Notes under the pieces: model-generated
Seen by the model: the letters and a program-made list of their open reading frames with translations, nothing else
The model's database searches: none
What the model was told of the DNA's origin: nothing
In this document: piece after piece, positions 25,734 to 34,481 of the stretch
Numbering within the stretch: the stretch's first letter is position 1
Layout: each line of letters opens with the position of its first letter
Position numbers and translations under genes: made by a program
Assembly (NCBI RefSeq): GCF_963675985.1
Contig: NZ_OY780958.1
Coordinates: 1,612,001 to 1,676,000 of the forward strand
Source: an uncultured Roseibium sp.
GTDB taxonomy: Bacteria > Pseudomonadota > Alphaproteobacteria > Rhizobiales > Stappiaceae
Direction: 5' to 3'
Length of the DNA stretch: 64,000 nucleotides

Positions 25734-26128
25734 GTTCGTCCCTCGATCGTGACTTGTGCACGGGGCGGCCCGCGCGAACCCGGACATGCTTTCCGGGTGG
25801 TTCTTTACAGGAAACGGCACGTTCCGTTTTCCGGAGTTCGGGGTGCAAATAGGCTTGCCGTAAAGTAGCGCCTGAGCGAACTCCATTTAAATACGTAGCA
25901 TCTGCACTAAAATAGAGCATGATTAAAATATATACTTAGTGCTGTTATTGAAGGCAGGTTAAAGTTGCTTGGTTCCACGTAATTCGTACGAAAAAACAAC
26001 GTTTTATCAAGAAATCGAAGTTGGCATGCTCGATGCATGCACCCTGAATTCAGCCGCCGATGCCGGAGGGTGCAGAGGCTGAAACGCAGGGGGCTGCCTT
26101 GCGATTACGGGTTCAGGAGAAACTTCCC
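25734..26128. promoter_or_regulatory. 395-bp divergent control region with inverted repeats
   Basis: No gene is seen here. Two structures stand out. GCACTAA (25904-25910) and TTAGTGC (25936-25942) form a perfect inverted pair 25 bp apart in an AT-rich stretch, a plausible operator near divergent promoters. TGCACCCT (26038-26045) and AGGGTGCA (26067-26074) form a second perfect pair in the leader of the binding-protein gene and could fold in its mRNA. The sequence 26033-26040 also contains GATGCATG near a second GCATGC. Confidence 0.45.
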
Positions 26129-27241
26129 ATGACACAGAAGAAGATCAACGGCCGTTTCGATAGCGTGACGCGGCGCGACATCCTGCGTGCGGGCGCAGGC
26201 GCTGCCGCATTGACGGCCGGGACATCCGTTTTAGGCATGCCCGCCATTGCGCAGGAGCGATCCATCAAGATCGGATCCTACGGCGGTTACTTCGAAGACA
26301 GTTTCAAGAAGCACATCTATCCGGTCTTTACCGAAGCAACCGGTATCAAGGTGGAATCCGTCACCCAGCCGAACTCGAGCGACTGGTTGGTGACCATGCA
26401 GCAGGCGGCGGCTTCCGGAACGGCGCCGGCCGATCTCTCACTCTACGGCAAGGATACCATGATCAAGGCGATGCGCATCGGTGGGCTGCTGAAGCCTCTC
26501 GATGCCGCCAAGATCCCCAATGCCTCCAACTTGAAGGCCGACTTCCTCTATGAAGGGTCCGACGGTCTCCTGGGTGTGGGCGCCATGGCCTGGTTCACCG
26601 CAATGGTGATCAACCCGAACGAGATCAAGCCGGCGCCGACCAGCTGGAAGGAGTTCTGGGAAAATCCTGCGCTCGAAGCATCTCTTGGCCTTTCCAAGCA
26701 ATTTGACGCGCGTTTCCTGGATATCGCGGCGGCTACCTATTTCGACGGGGCTGAAACCCTGATGACCGAAGAGGGCATCACCGCGGTGATCGACAAGATT
26801 GCCGAAATCAAGCCGAATGTCGCGCTGTGGTGGACGGCCGAAAGCCAGATGGAACAGGCCATGAAGAACGAGGACGTCATCGGCGGTATGTACTACCTCG
26901 ACGTTGCCGGACTTATGGCGGCCGACGGTTTCCCGATCGCACCGATTTTCCCGAAGGAAGGCAATCCGATCGGTTACGGTTCCTGGTGCCTGAGCCCACT
27001 TTCCGAAAAGTCCGAGGCAGCGGCCGAATTCATCAACTTCTCCTGCGATCCGGCAACCCAGGCCCTGATGTCCCGCAAGATCGGGACCGCGCCGCTCGTG
27101 GACAAGAGCCTCACCGACTTGTCGGATGAAGAATATGCCGGTGTGTCGGGCGAACCCTATATCACGCCAGCCTATGAGGCCTACCTCGATAACGAAAGCT
27201 TCATCAAGGAGAAGTGGGACGCGATGCTGGCGGGCGCATAA
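26129..27241 (+). CDS. Polyamine-type ABC substrate-binding protein with Tat signal
   Basis: This 370-residue protein begins with a twin-arginine signal (SVTRRDILRAGAGAAALTAG) and cleavage near AIA-QE. The mature part is a PotD/PotF-like type II binding fold: IKIGSYGGYFEDSFKKHIYP, VTQPNSSDWLVTMQQAAASG, LWWTAESQMEQAMKNEDVIGG and GNPIGYGSWCLSP. The Trp-rich WW and acidic residues resemble amine-binding sites, so a cationic or nitrogenous ligand is likely. It heads an importer operon; a hairpin follows the gene. Tat export suggests folding before export. Confidence 0.9.
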   Translation: MTQKKINGRFDSVTRRDILRAGAGAAALTAGTSVLGMPAIAQERSIKIGSYGGYFEDSFKKHIYPVFTEATGIKVESVTQPNSSDWLVTMQQAAASGTAPADLSLYGKDTMIKAMRIGGLLKPLDAAKIPNASNLKADFLYEGSDGLLGVGAMAWFTAMVINPNEIKPAPTSWKEFWENPALEASLGLSKQFDARFLDIAAATYFDGAETLMTEEGITAVIDKIAEIKPNVALWWTAESQMEQAMKNEDVIGGMYYLDVAGLMAADGFPIAPIFPKEGNPIGYGSWCLSPLSEKSEAAAEFINFSCDPATQALMSRKIGTAPLVDKSLTDLSDEEYAGVSGEPYITPAYEAYLDNESFIKEKWDAMLAGA

Positions 27242-27263
27242 GGGCGCTTTCCAGTTTGAAGTC

Positions 27264-27291
27264 CGGCGGGAGTGGGGCGCTCCTCCCGCCG
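27264..27291 (+). terminator. 9-bp hairpin after binding-protein gene
   Basis: CGGCGGGAG and CTCCCGCCG pair perfectly around a 10-nt loop in the 88-bp gap before the ATPase gene. As at 6811-6839, its position suggests differential expression of binding protein over the rest of the operon. Confidence 0.5.
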
Positions 27292-27329
27292 AACGTCCTG
27301 AAATCCTCTTTCAGCCCGAAAGGTACGGT

Positions 27330-28466
27330 ATGTCGGGTCTCGTTCTTGCAGGTATCCAGAAAACCTACGGCCAGGTCACAGCCGTCGACAATATCGATCT
27401 CACCTTTCCGAAAGGAAAGCTGACGGCGCTTCTCGGGCCGTCCGGTTGTGGTAAGACGACACTCCTTCGCATGATTGCCGGTCTGGAGGACCCGAGCCGG
27501 GGAACGATTTCACTCGACGGCAACGCCATTACGGAAAAGCCGGCCAACCGGCGCAAGTTCGGCATGGTGTTTCAGTCCTTCGCATTGTTTCCGCACATGT
27601 CGGTCGCCGAAAATGTGGCCTACAGCCTTGCGGTTGCGGGCGTGAACAAGGCCACTCGGCGGGCGCGTGCGGAAGAGCTGCTCGATCTGGTCAAGATGGC
27701 CGGTTTCGGGGACCGCCGGATCGGACAGCTTTCGGGTGGCCAGCGCCAGCGTGTGGCAATCGCACGGGCGCTTGCCCAGAAGCCGGATGTGTTTCTGCTC
27801 GACGAACCCATGTCGGCGCTCGACGCTCAGCTGCGCGAAGCCATGCAGGTGGAGTTGCGGCTGCTCCAGCAGAAGCTGAACATTACCACGATCGTGGTCA
27901 CTCACGACCAGCGTGAAGCCATGACCATGGCCGACCAGATCGTGGTCATGAGCAACGGCCGCTACGAACAGGTCGGAAGCCCTTCGGAAATCTATCACAA
28001 GCCGGCGAGCGCCTTTGTCGCCTCCTTCATCGGCAAGGCGAACTTCCTCAAAGGCCAGGCAAAGGACGGTGGTGTGGACGTTGGCGGTTTTCAGTTCCGA
28101 CCCGAACCGGCGGCGCCCTTCCTCAACGGATCGCCGGTCCAGATCGCCTGCCGGCCCGAAAATGTTATGATTGGCGCGGCCAATGAAACGGGATCGAACC
28201 AGGTTTCCGGCACCGTCACCTTCCTGCGAGATATCGGACCGACGCGCGAAATCTATGTGGAAACGCCGGTTGGCACGGTCATCAGCGAAATGCCGGCATC
28301 GACCGAGACGGTTTTTTCCCAAGGCGAGACGGTTTCAGCCGAGTTTCCGCCGCATGCGCTCCGACTGTTTCCCGATACCGGTGAGGCTGCCGGTGCATTG
28401 AATGGATCAAGTGCCGGAGAAAGCGGCAGTTCAATCGCCTCCAACAAGCAGGATGTTGCGGCATGA
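27330..28466 (+). CDS. PotA-type ATPase of polyamine-like ABC importer
   Basis: This 378-residue ATPase has Walker A GPSGCGKTT, Q-loop FQSFALFPHMSV, signature LSGGQRQRVAIARAL, Walker B VFLLDEPMSALD and switch His in VVTHDQREAM, followed by a C-terminal TOBE-like region (about 270-355; VQIACRPENVMIG). This is the PotA/CUT1 architecture. The start at 27330 lies behind AAAGGT. The stop overlaps the next permease start (ATGA). Confidence 0.92.
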   Translation: MSGLVLAGIQKTYGQVTAVDNIDLTFPKGKLTALLGPSGCGKTTLLRMIAGLEDPSRGTISLDGNAITEKPANRRKFGMVFQSFALFPHMSVAENVAYSLAVAGVNKATRRARAEELLDLVKMAGFGDRRIGQLSGGQRQRVAIARALAQKPDVFLLDEPMSALDAQLREAMQVELRLLQQKLNITTIVVTHDQREAMTMADQIVVMSNGRYEQVGSPSEIYHKPASAFVASFIGKANFLKGQAKDGGVDVGGFQFRPEPAAPFLNGSPVQIACRPENVMIGAANETGSNQVSGTVTFLRDIGPTREIYVETPVGTVISEMPASTETVFSQGETVSAEFPPHALRLFPDTGEAAGALNGSSAGESGSSIASNKQDVAA

Positions 28467-29473
28467 GTTTTCACGCCGCTTCCTCAGATCTGCAGGTCGA
28501 CCGGGGGGGCGGCGAGGGAGGCGCGTCCTTTTGGGCATACATAAAGGGCCTGAAGCTTTCGAACGTCATTACGGGCGTGATTGCGGCGGTCATCCTGTTC
28601 GTGTTCGTGGCGCCGTTTCTTCTCGTCATCGTGGTCAGCTTCGGCGAGAAGATCGAAGGGGCGAGCTGGGTCTGGGGCTTCGATTTCAGCAATTATGTCC
28701 GTGTGTTCGTCGGGTTGGACTGGCCGAACAGCGTCACGCTTCTCTATGCGCAAAAGCTTTATTACACGCTCGCCTATGCGGTTCTGGGGTCTTTGATCGC
28801 GGTCGGCTTCGCCTTTCCCTTCACCTATTTCATGACCCAGGGCTCCAGACGCACGCAGGCCATGTGGCTGGTGTTTGTACTCGCCAGCCTGTCCATGTCC
28901 GAAGTCTTCGTGGTCATGGGCTGGGATATTCTGCTTTCCAACCGGTCTGGATTACCAGCCCTCGTGAAATTTGTCGGTCTGACGAGTTGGCTGAAGGAGA
29001 CCGGGTGGCTCGCGGTCCTGCGTGACTGGGATCTGGCGAGCCCGAGGAACGTGAAATTCAAGACCTCCCAGCTCGCCACGGTTCTGACCATGGCCTATCT
29101 GGTCTGGCCCTATGCGGTGATCCTTCTGTTCGCCCCACTGTCACGGATCGACCGGTCGATGATCGAGGCGGCGCGGACCATGGGCGCGGGGTCTGTGACG
29201 ATCCTTCGGACGATTGTCTTTCCCGCCGTTCGCCTGCCGGTTTTCGGATCTTTGCTGCTGCTTTTCGTCTATCTGCTTGGCACCTATGTCACCGTCACCT
29301 ATTTCGCGGAACCTGCCCATCAGACGCTGCCGGTATCGATCTATGAAGCCATTCGTGGTTCGACCCTGAACGCCCCGTTCGGGGCGGCCCAGGCGGTCAT
29401 TCTTCTGATTACGGCGGGCATATTCATCGGTTTCAGTCTGATGCTGGCCCGACTGGCGGAGCGCAAGTCATGA
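28463..29473 (+). CDS. PotB-type permease
   Basis: This 336-residue inner-membrane protein has a 30-residue cytoplasmic N-terminus and about six membrane helices. The coupling EAA loop reads MIEAARTMGAGSVTILRTIVFPAVRLPVFG. It is larger than typical PotB because of a loop between helices 3 and 4 (VKFVGLTSWLKETGWLAVLRDWDL). It overlaps the genes on both sides by 4 bp and pairs with the next permease. Confidence 0.9.
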   Translation: MSFHAASSDLQVDRGGGEGGASFWAYIKGLKLSNVITGVIAAVILFVFVAPFLLVIVVSFGEKIEGASWVWGFDFSNYVRVFVGLDWPNSVTLLYAQKLYYTLAYAVLGSLIAVGFAFPFTYFMTQGSRRTQAMWLVFVLASLSMSEVFVVMGWDILLSNRSGLPALVKFVGLTSWLKETGWLAVLRDWDLASPRNVKFKTSQLATVLTMAYLVWPYAVILLFAPLSRIDRSMIEAARTMGAGSVTILRTIVFPAVRLPVFGSLLLLFVYLLGTYVTVTYFAEPAHQTLPVSIYEAIRGSTLNAPFGAAQAVILLITAGIFIGFSLMLARLAERKS

Positions 29474-30279
29474 TCAAGGCCGCTTTCAAACAGGGGTTCA
29501 TGGTGCTGTGCGCGATTTATGTCGCCCTGCCGATCATGGTGGTCTGCCTGTCTGCCCTCAATGGTGGGCGGTCCATGCTGTTCCCGCCGGAGAACCCGAC
29601 ACTCGGCCGGTTCGTGGATTTCTTCGTCAACGAACCGGTGTGGCTGAACTCGCTGGAAAACTCTGTCGTGATCGCGCTTTCGGCTGCCACGCTTGCCATC
29701 CTGATCACATGGCCGGTTGCCTATGACCAGTGGAAGAAGGACAGCAAGTTTTCCAAGGTCCTGGCGAGCCTCGCCGGGTTGCCGTTCGCGCTGCCGCCGA
29801 TTGTCTTCGGCGTGGGGCTGAGCTTCCTTTGGACCTTCATTGGTGGGCTCGGGAACATGTTTACCGGGATCCTGAGCCATACCGCGCTTCTGGCGGCCTT
29901 GCCCCTGGTGACGATTTCCATAGGCCTCCAGTCGATCGACCGGGCGCATCTCGACGCGGCAGCGACGATGGGCGCCAGCGAGGGAACGATCCTGAGGACG
30001 ATCATCCTGCCGCAGACTATGTCCTATACGCTGTCCGGCTTCTTCTTCGTAGTGGTTCTCAGCTTCCACGAGTTCATCGTGATGTTTTTCGTGTCCGCGT
30101 CGTCCTACGCGACCGTGACACTGCAGATCTTCAATTCGCTGCGCAATGGCTTCACGCCAACCATGGCGGTCGGGGCGATCACGTTCCTGATCGTTTCGCT
30201 CATCGTGTTCGGCCTGACAGCCCGCTTCGGAGATTTGCCCCGATTGATGGGCGCCGATCAGGCGCGCAAGGACCCCTGA
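29470..30279 (+). CDS. PotC-type permease
   Basis: This 269-residue permease has six predicted membrane helices and the EAA loop LDAAATMGASEGTILRTIILPQTM. It starts within the end of the PotB-type gene. Together with that protein it forms the channel of the polyamine-like importer. The isochorismatase-like gene begins 19 bp downstream. Confidence 0.9.
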   Translation: MIKAAFKQGFMVLCAIYVALPIMVVCLSALNGGRSMLFPPENPTLGRFVDFFVNEPVWLNSLENSVVIALSAATLAILITWPVAYDQWKKDSKFSKVLASLAGLPFALPPIVFGVGLSFLWTFIGGLGNMFTGILSHTALLAALPLVTISIGLQSIDRAHLDAAATMGASEGTILRTIILPQTMSYTLSGFFFVVVLSFHEFIVMFFVSASSYATVTLQIFNSLRNGFTPTMAVGAITFLIVSLIVFGLTARFGDLPRLMGADQARKDP

Positions 30280-30298
30280 TGCAAAGAAAGGAAATCAC

Positions 30299-30916
30299 AT
30301 GACCGCTCAACCGCTTCTCGTTGGCAATCCCGTACTTCTGGTGATCGACATCCAGAAGAGCGCCTTTCTTGAAAACTATGACGGCGGCATTCCGAAAATG
30401 ACCGCCTATACCCAGGCGATGCGCCAGGCGCGTAAAGTTATCGACGCGGCGCGGGCCAACGATGTTCCCGTGATCTTCTTTCAGGAGGCGCACCGGCCGA
30501 ACATGATCGATTTCGGTCGGGAACTGGACGGGACCGAGGATGTGCATTGCGTCGAAGGGCGCGAGGGGACCGAGATCGCGGACGATATCGTCGGTCTGCG
30601 TCCCGACGACTACGTAATCAAGAAACGCCGGTATTCCTGTTTCATCGGGACCGATCTCGATATCCTGCTGCGGGGCCTTCGGGCGGATACGTTGGTCATG
30701 GTCGGGGGACTGACGAACGTCTGTGTGCACTACACCTTCGCCGACGGGCATCAGAAGGATTTCTATTGCCGTGTGGTGAAAGATTGCGTCGGGGGCTCGA
30801 GTGACGATGCTCATGACGCCGCGCTCAATGCCATGGAATATTTGCAAACCGGTGCCGTACGTATGAGCGACGAGGTAATCTCCGCCTTTTCCAGCCACAA
30901 GGCGGTCGCAGCTTGA
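30299..30916 (+). CDS. Isochorismatase-like cysteine hydrolase
   Basis: This 205-residue protein has the family triad: Asp in LLVIDIQKSAF (N-terminal), Lys in YVIKKRRYSCF and Cys in MVGGLTNVCVHYTFADGHQKD, with a cis-peptide region before the Cys. Such enzymes hydrolyse amides or N-carbamoyl compounds (nicotinamidase, N-carbamoylsarcosine and ureidoacrylate amidohydrolases). An AAAGGAAA site precedes the ATG. Its place in the importer operon suggests that it releases ammonia or a carbamate from the imported compound or its oxidation product. Confidence 0.88.
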   Translation: MTAQPLLVGNPVLLVIDIQKSAFLENYDGGIPKMTAYTQAMRQARKVIDAARANDVPVIFFQEAHRPNMIDFGRELDGTEDVHCVEGREGTEIADDIVGLRPDDYVIKKRRYSCFIGTDLDILLRGLRADTLVMVGGLTNVCVHYTFADGHQKDFYCRVVKDCVGGSSDDAHDAALNAMEYLQTGAVRMSDEVISAFSSHKAVAA

Positions 30917-31740
30917 GTGCGCTGGCCGAACCCCTGATCGGGAACATCACGGACCGGGACGTGATCGGTCTCTGGAAGCGCGCCTATATCAAGGCGCCGG
31001 CCGAGAAACCGTCCCATGAGGACCACGAAACCCGGGTCTACTGGTTTCAGGCGCCAGAGCTCTATGCCGATCTGCGGGTGCCTGCGGAATTCGCGTCGGG
31101 CTTTGGCGGTGCCGCGCTCAAGGACCTGGACTGCGATACGCTGTTCCGGCTCGGGAAATGCGAAGGCTTCGCCGGCATTTCGACGGTGGAAGACAGTGTC
31201 TGCACATGGCGGCGCTTTATCAACCTTCAGGGACCGGAAGACGGAAAGGACATCGGCCGCCTAAGCTACGCGCCCGACGGCATGTACGAACACGGGGTCG
31301 AGGCGGATTTCGTCGAACTCTGGCAGAACGATCCGTCACGGTCGTCGGGACTGCGGGCAGAGATCTACTCCGACGGCGATGGACGGGTTGCAATCCTTGT
31401 TCATTCGGCGACGCATTTCCTGTTCGCCTGCGACCGACCCGATCGAACCCGCCGTCTGACGACGTTCCAGGTCGAACTGGCCGATGCCCTGATCTGCCCA
31501 AATCCGCAGACGGACCTGCTGAACAGCCTGTTCGAAGCCGAATACAGTTTCGGGCATTTGCACAGCGGCGCGGCGGTGATCGAGCTGTCCACCTTGCCGA
31601 CCCGGGTTGGGGACTGCCTGTTTGAAGACGTGCCGGTCAACGGTGATCCGCTCCGGACGAACCACCGTTTTTTCGACGGGCAACCCTATCACAGGCAATG
31701 GCACAAAGTGGCGCGGGATCGTGTGCCGGAGCTTCTCTAG
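30913..31740 (+). CDS. Conserved protein of unknown function in importer operon
   Basis: This 275-residue protein starts at a TTG that overlaps the previous stop (TTGA); no later start lies near. I do not recognise a family. It has no signal peptide or membrane helix. Visible features: an aromatic-rich N-terminus (ETRVYWFQAPELYADLRVPA), CTWRRFINLQGPEDGKDIG, an ILVHSATHFLFACDRPDRTR segment, and paired histidines near the end (FGHLHSG, PYHRQWHKV). The pattern of beta-strand-like segments suggests a lipocalin- or cupin-like barrel, but that is a guess. Its coupling to the cysteine hydrolase argues for a role in the same pathway. Confidence 0.75.
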   Translation: MSALAEPLIGNITDRDVIGLWKRAYIKAPAEKPSHEDHETRVYWFQAPELYADLRVPAEFASGFGGAALKDLDCDTLFRLGKCEGFAGISTVEDSVCTWRRFINLQGPEDGKDIGRLSYAPDGMYEHGVEADFVELWQNDPSRSSGLRAEIYSDGDGRVAILVHSATHFLFACDRPDRTRRLTTFQVELADALICPNPQTDLLNSLFEAEYSFGHLHSGAAVIELSTLPTRVGDCLFEDVPVNGDPLRTNHRFFDGQPYHRQWHKVARDRVPELL

Positions 31741-32531
31741 ACGCCCCAGATCCGGAAATAGTGTTCGACGATTTCGTCGAGCCGCTTCTTGTCGAAGCTC
31801 GGATCGTGGCCGCCATGGATGATGGAGACATCCAGCGCCTGCAGCTTCTTCATGGTGGAGACGTATTCCTCCACGCTCATGCCCGGTCCGTCATAAATAA
31901 GTGGTCCGTCGTAGATCGCATCGCCGGCAAAGAGGATGCCGGTCTTTTCTTCAAACAGCGCGATGCTACCCGGTGAATGTCCCGGCACATGTAAAACTGC
32001 GAATTGGCGGTCGCCGAGATCTACCGTATCGCCTTCCTCCAGAAGGCCGGTCGCCGGCGCGCCCTGCAAGGAATAGGTCTTTGGGTCGTAACCTTCATAG
32101 GGAAGGGCATCGATCAGGAGTTCATCCAGCGGCGGGTAGCCGGCTTCCTCGAACAGGGCGAGCAGCTTGGGATCGATTTCGTCGCGGATGATCGTGTTCA
32201 TGCCGGATGGCGCCGCCATTTCATCCGCTTCGATCGGGTGGACAAGGCGGATGTCGAATTCATGCACGCCGCCGATATGGTCGATGTGGGTGTGGGTCGA
32301 GACGCATACGATTTCGGAAAACGGCTTTGCGGTCAGCGGCTCCACATAGGGGCGTATCGGCACGATGCCCATGCCGGTGTCGATCATCATGTCCCGGTCG
32401 CTTCCTCGGACAAAGAACAGGTTGGCCTGCTCCAGTACATGAACATGAGGTTCCAGCAGCATGTCTGTGGTGTCATCGACCTTGGTGACCGAAAACCAAT
32501 TGTCCGCAATCGGGTAGCTCTGGAGATCCAT
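31737..32531 (-). CDS. Metallo-beta-lactamase-fold hydrolase
   Basis: This 264-residue MBL-fold protein has the dinuclear-metal motif HTHIDH (H80, H82, D84, H85), a third His in VLHVPGHSPGSIAL, Asp in ILFAGDAIYDG and a final His in IIHGGHDPSF. This layout fits glyoxalase II-like or lactonase/cyclic-amide hydrolases. It is transcribed towards the importer operon, and the two stop codons share CTAG (31737-31740). With the upstream amidohydrolase it may hydrolyse a ring or ester intermediate; the substrate is unknown. Confidence 0.88.
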   Translation of the reverse strand: MDLQSYPIADNWFSVTKVDDTTDMLLEPHVHVLEQANLFFVRGSDRDMMIDTGMGIVPIRPYVEPLTAKPFSEIVCVSTHTHIDHIGGVHEFDIRLVHPIEADEMAAPSGMNTIIRDEIDPKLLALFEEAGYPPLDELLIDALPYEGYDPKTYSLQGAPATGLLEEGDTVDLGDRQFAVLHVPGHSPGSIALFEEKTGILFAGDAIYDGPLIYDGPGMSVEEYVSTMKKLQALDVSIIHGGHDPSFDKKRLDEIVEHYFRIWGV

Positions 32532-32875
32532 TCTGTTCCGCTTTCTGTTGTTCTAACGCCCTGAGGCGTACCGGTCCTGACTGGATGATCGCAAGGTGCG
32601 TGCCAGATAACGAAAGCTTCAATGAGAACTTAGAAAATACCCTATACCCAGATGCTTACGTCCTTGTTCGTTTCCCCGTCCGAACGAGGTGATGCCGCAT
32701 CCATCGGCGTCCTTGCCGCCTATTTGATCAGGCTTCAGACCGCTGGCCGATGACTTTGCCGGCAGACATGACCAAAAAGACCTGGTCTCGTTCACTCAGG
32801 CGTAAGCGGCATCGTCGTCTTTCGGATTTGCCATCAGCAGGCGGTGGACGCAGGCCGCCTGCGGTGCGGGAGCCA
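32532..32875. other. 344-bp gap between MBL hydrolase and amidohydrolase genes
   Basis: I see no gene here. Near the amidohydrolase stop a hairpin GCAGGCGG (32837-32844)/CCGCCTGC (32855-32862) with a 10-nt loop lies between two copies of GCCATCAGCA (32830-32839 and 32872-32881) and could end that transcript. The part nearer the MBL gene is less GC-rich (around 32620-32660) and probably holds its promoter. Confidence 0.4.
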
Positions 32876-34321
32876 TCAGCAACATCCCTTGTAGAAGTCC
32901 GCCACGTGCGGTTCGATTGCGGAGAATGCCTTCCGGGCATCTTCGGTCGTGGGCAAGGCCGCACGATATTGAGCGCGCAACTCGGTCTCGACCGCTTCGA
33001 GATCCAGACCGGCGAGTATGCCGTTCTGCAAAATGGTCCGTCCGCCTGAGACCATTTCGACGATGTGATCCTGGGTTGCGCGTGCAAACAGATATTGGCG
33101 CGGATCGACCGGCATCAGACCGTCACGGTCGAGTGCGTCCAGGTCGAGGAACAACAGGTCTGCCGGCTGTCCGGTCTCAATCGTCCCTCCGGGTGGCAGT
33201 CCCATGGCGGCGCGCCCGGTGGAGCAGGCGGCTTTCAGGGCATCGCCTGGGGTCAGGTCTTCGGCAAAGCCCCAGCCGGCATTGAGCAGGCGGAACAGGC
33301 GTAATTCACGTAAGGCGTCGTCGTCCTCGTCGAAGGCGCAGCCGTCTAGGCCCATGGCAAAGGCAACGCCCGCCTTTTTCATTTCCGCAACAGGGGCAAT
33401 GCCGGATGCGAGATGCAGATTGGAGGAAGGATTGACGGAAATACGAGCGCCGTATTCCGCAATCAGGTCTAGTTCCTCTGGCCGGGCCCAGACGCAATGC
33501 GCCAATGTGAGCCGGGGAGACAAAAGGCCGATATCCGCCAGGTGACGGACGATCCCCTGAGGATAGGCCTGATCCGCCCAGTGGCGTTGCGGCAGCGTCT
33601 CAAGCAGGTGCATATGTACGCGCCGATTGTTGCGTTCAGAGGCTTCCGCAATCGCTGCCAGGAAAACGTCGGTACACCACTGCACGCCGTTGGGGCCGTA
33701 TTGGACATCGACGCCGGGCATGTCCCGAACCGTGTCGGCGACCGCATCCACCAAGGCTATCTGATCCGCCGGTGACTTTGGAGTGCTGAGCCAAGTTTTC
33801 CGGACGAGGTCCTGGATGTCTTGCGGGAGGCCGCGCAGAAGCGGCTCATGGTCGCCGTAGACCATGGGATTGCGGTCACGAATGGCGATGGCCAGCCCGA
33901 TGGCAAGACCGGCATCAGAGGCCGCCCGGGCGATCTCTCTTGCTTCCTCCGTCAGTGATGTAAATCCCATCGGACGGGTCAGATGCGCCATGGCGCCGAC
34001 ACATCCGCCGCGGACGGAACGGCCGAAGGCGGCCGCCGTTGCCAGATAGGGGTCGACAGCCGGCATAGCCGCGAGACTCGGCAGCCATGTTTCCAGTGGT
34101 TTTAGGCCACAGCCGAAAGAGGTCGTCGACAGGGGGCGGGCGTGGTTATGGGCGTCCGCCAGCGCCGGTATGGCAAGCAATCGTGCTCCTGATGATGGTT
34201 CTCCCATTGGGCGAATGGCAGAAATGATACCGTCCCGAACGGTAATTTCCAGCGGTCCGCCCGGTTCATACGCCGGGCCGAGCAATGCATCTGCGACCTG
34301 GAAGACGCGTGTATCGGTCAT
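32876..34321 (-). CDS. Amidohydrolase (SsnA/TrzN/guanine-deaminase-like)
   Basis: This 481-residue metal-dependent hydrolase has the HxH metal motif DAHNHARP (H58, H60), a His in VHMHLLET, a His in LTLAHCVW, a serine-rich SVNPSSNLHL and the Asp-containing GLDGCAFDEDDD; the chain ends with a second composite-domain region (GQPADLLFLDLDALD). The single-His GxDG arrangement is that of aminohydrolases acting on purine, pyrimidine or triazine rings. It lies downstream of a deacetylase on the same strand and beside an importer operon with amide hydrolases, so deamination or dechlorination-like removal of a ring substituent is plausible. Substrate unknown. Confidence 0.88.
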   Translation of the reverse strand: MTDTRVFQVADALLGPAYEPGGPLEITVRDGIISAIRPMGEPSSGARLLAIPALADAHNHARPLSTTSFGCGLKPLETWLPSLAAMPAVDPYLATAAAFGRSVRGGCVGAMAHLTRPMGFTSLTEEAREIARAASDAGLAIGLAIAIRDRNPMVYGDHEPLLRGLPQDIQDLVRKTWLSTPKSPADQIALVDAVADTVRDMPGVDVQYGPNGVQWCTDVFLAAIAEASERNNRRVHMHLLETLPQRHWADQAYPQGIVRHLADIGLLSPRLTLAHCVWARPEELDLIAEYGARISVNPSSNLHLASGIAPVAEMKKAGVAFAMGLDGCAFDEDDDALRELRLFRLLNAGWGFAEDLTPGDALKAACSTGRAAMGLPPGGTIETGQPADLLFLDLDALDRDGLMPVDPRQYLFARATQDHIVEMVSGGRTILQNGILAGLDLEAVETELRAQYRAALPTTEDARKAFSAIEPHVADFYKGCC

Positions 34322-34350
34322 TGCAGGAATAGTCCTTTCATGTGTGTCCT

Positions 34351-34454
34351 AAAGCACGTCGCGAAAAAGTGGATACCGGTTTTTCGTAAAAAGACGTGCG
34401 TCAGAACCGGATAGAGCATGTCACGTGAATTCGAATGAACGCGACATGCTTTAG
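34351..34454. repeat. Interspersed palindromic element (Rhizobiales-type)
   Basis: Two linked palindromes: GCACGTC ... GACGTGC with inner GAAAAA/TTTTTC, then AGCATGTC ... GACATGCT around GAATTCGAAT. Elements of this kind (AAAGCATGTCGC-like ends, GTTTTTCG-like middle) occur many times between genes in alphaproteobacteria. It lies between the amidohydrolase and deacetylase genes and could form a stable RNA stem. Only one copy is in this window. Confidence 0.6.
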
Positions 34455-34481
34455 TGGTGCTTATGACTGCACGACAGAAGC

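Noticed and set aside
32728..33087. Possible gene remnant in the gap before the amidohydrolase
   Set aside because: The frame is antisense-like, overlaps the amidohydrolase C-terminus and shows no homology I can recognise.
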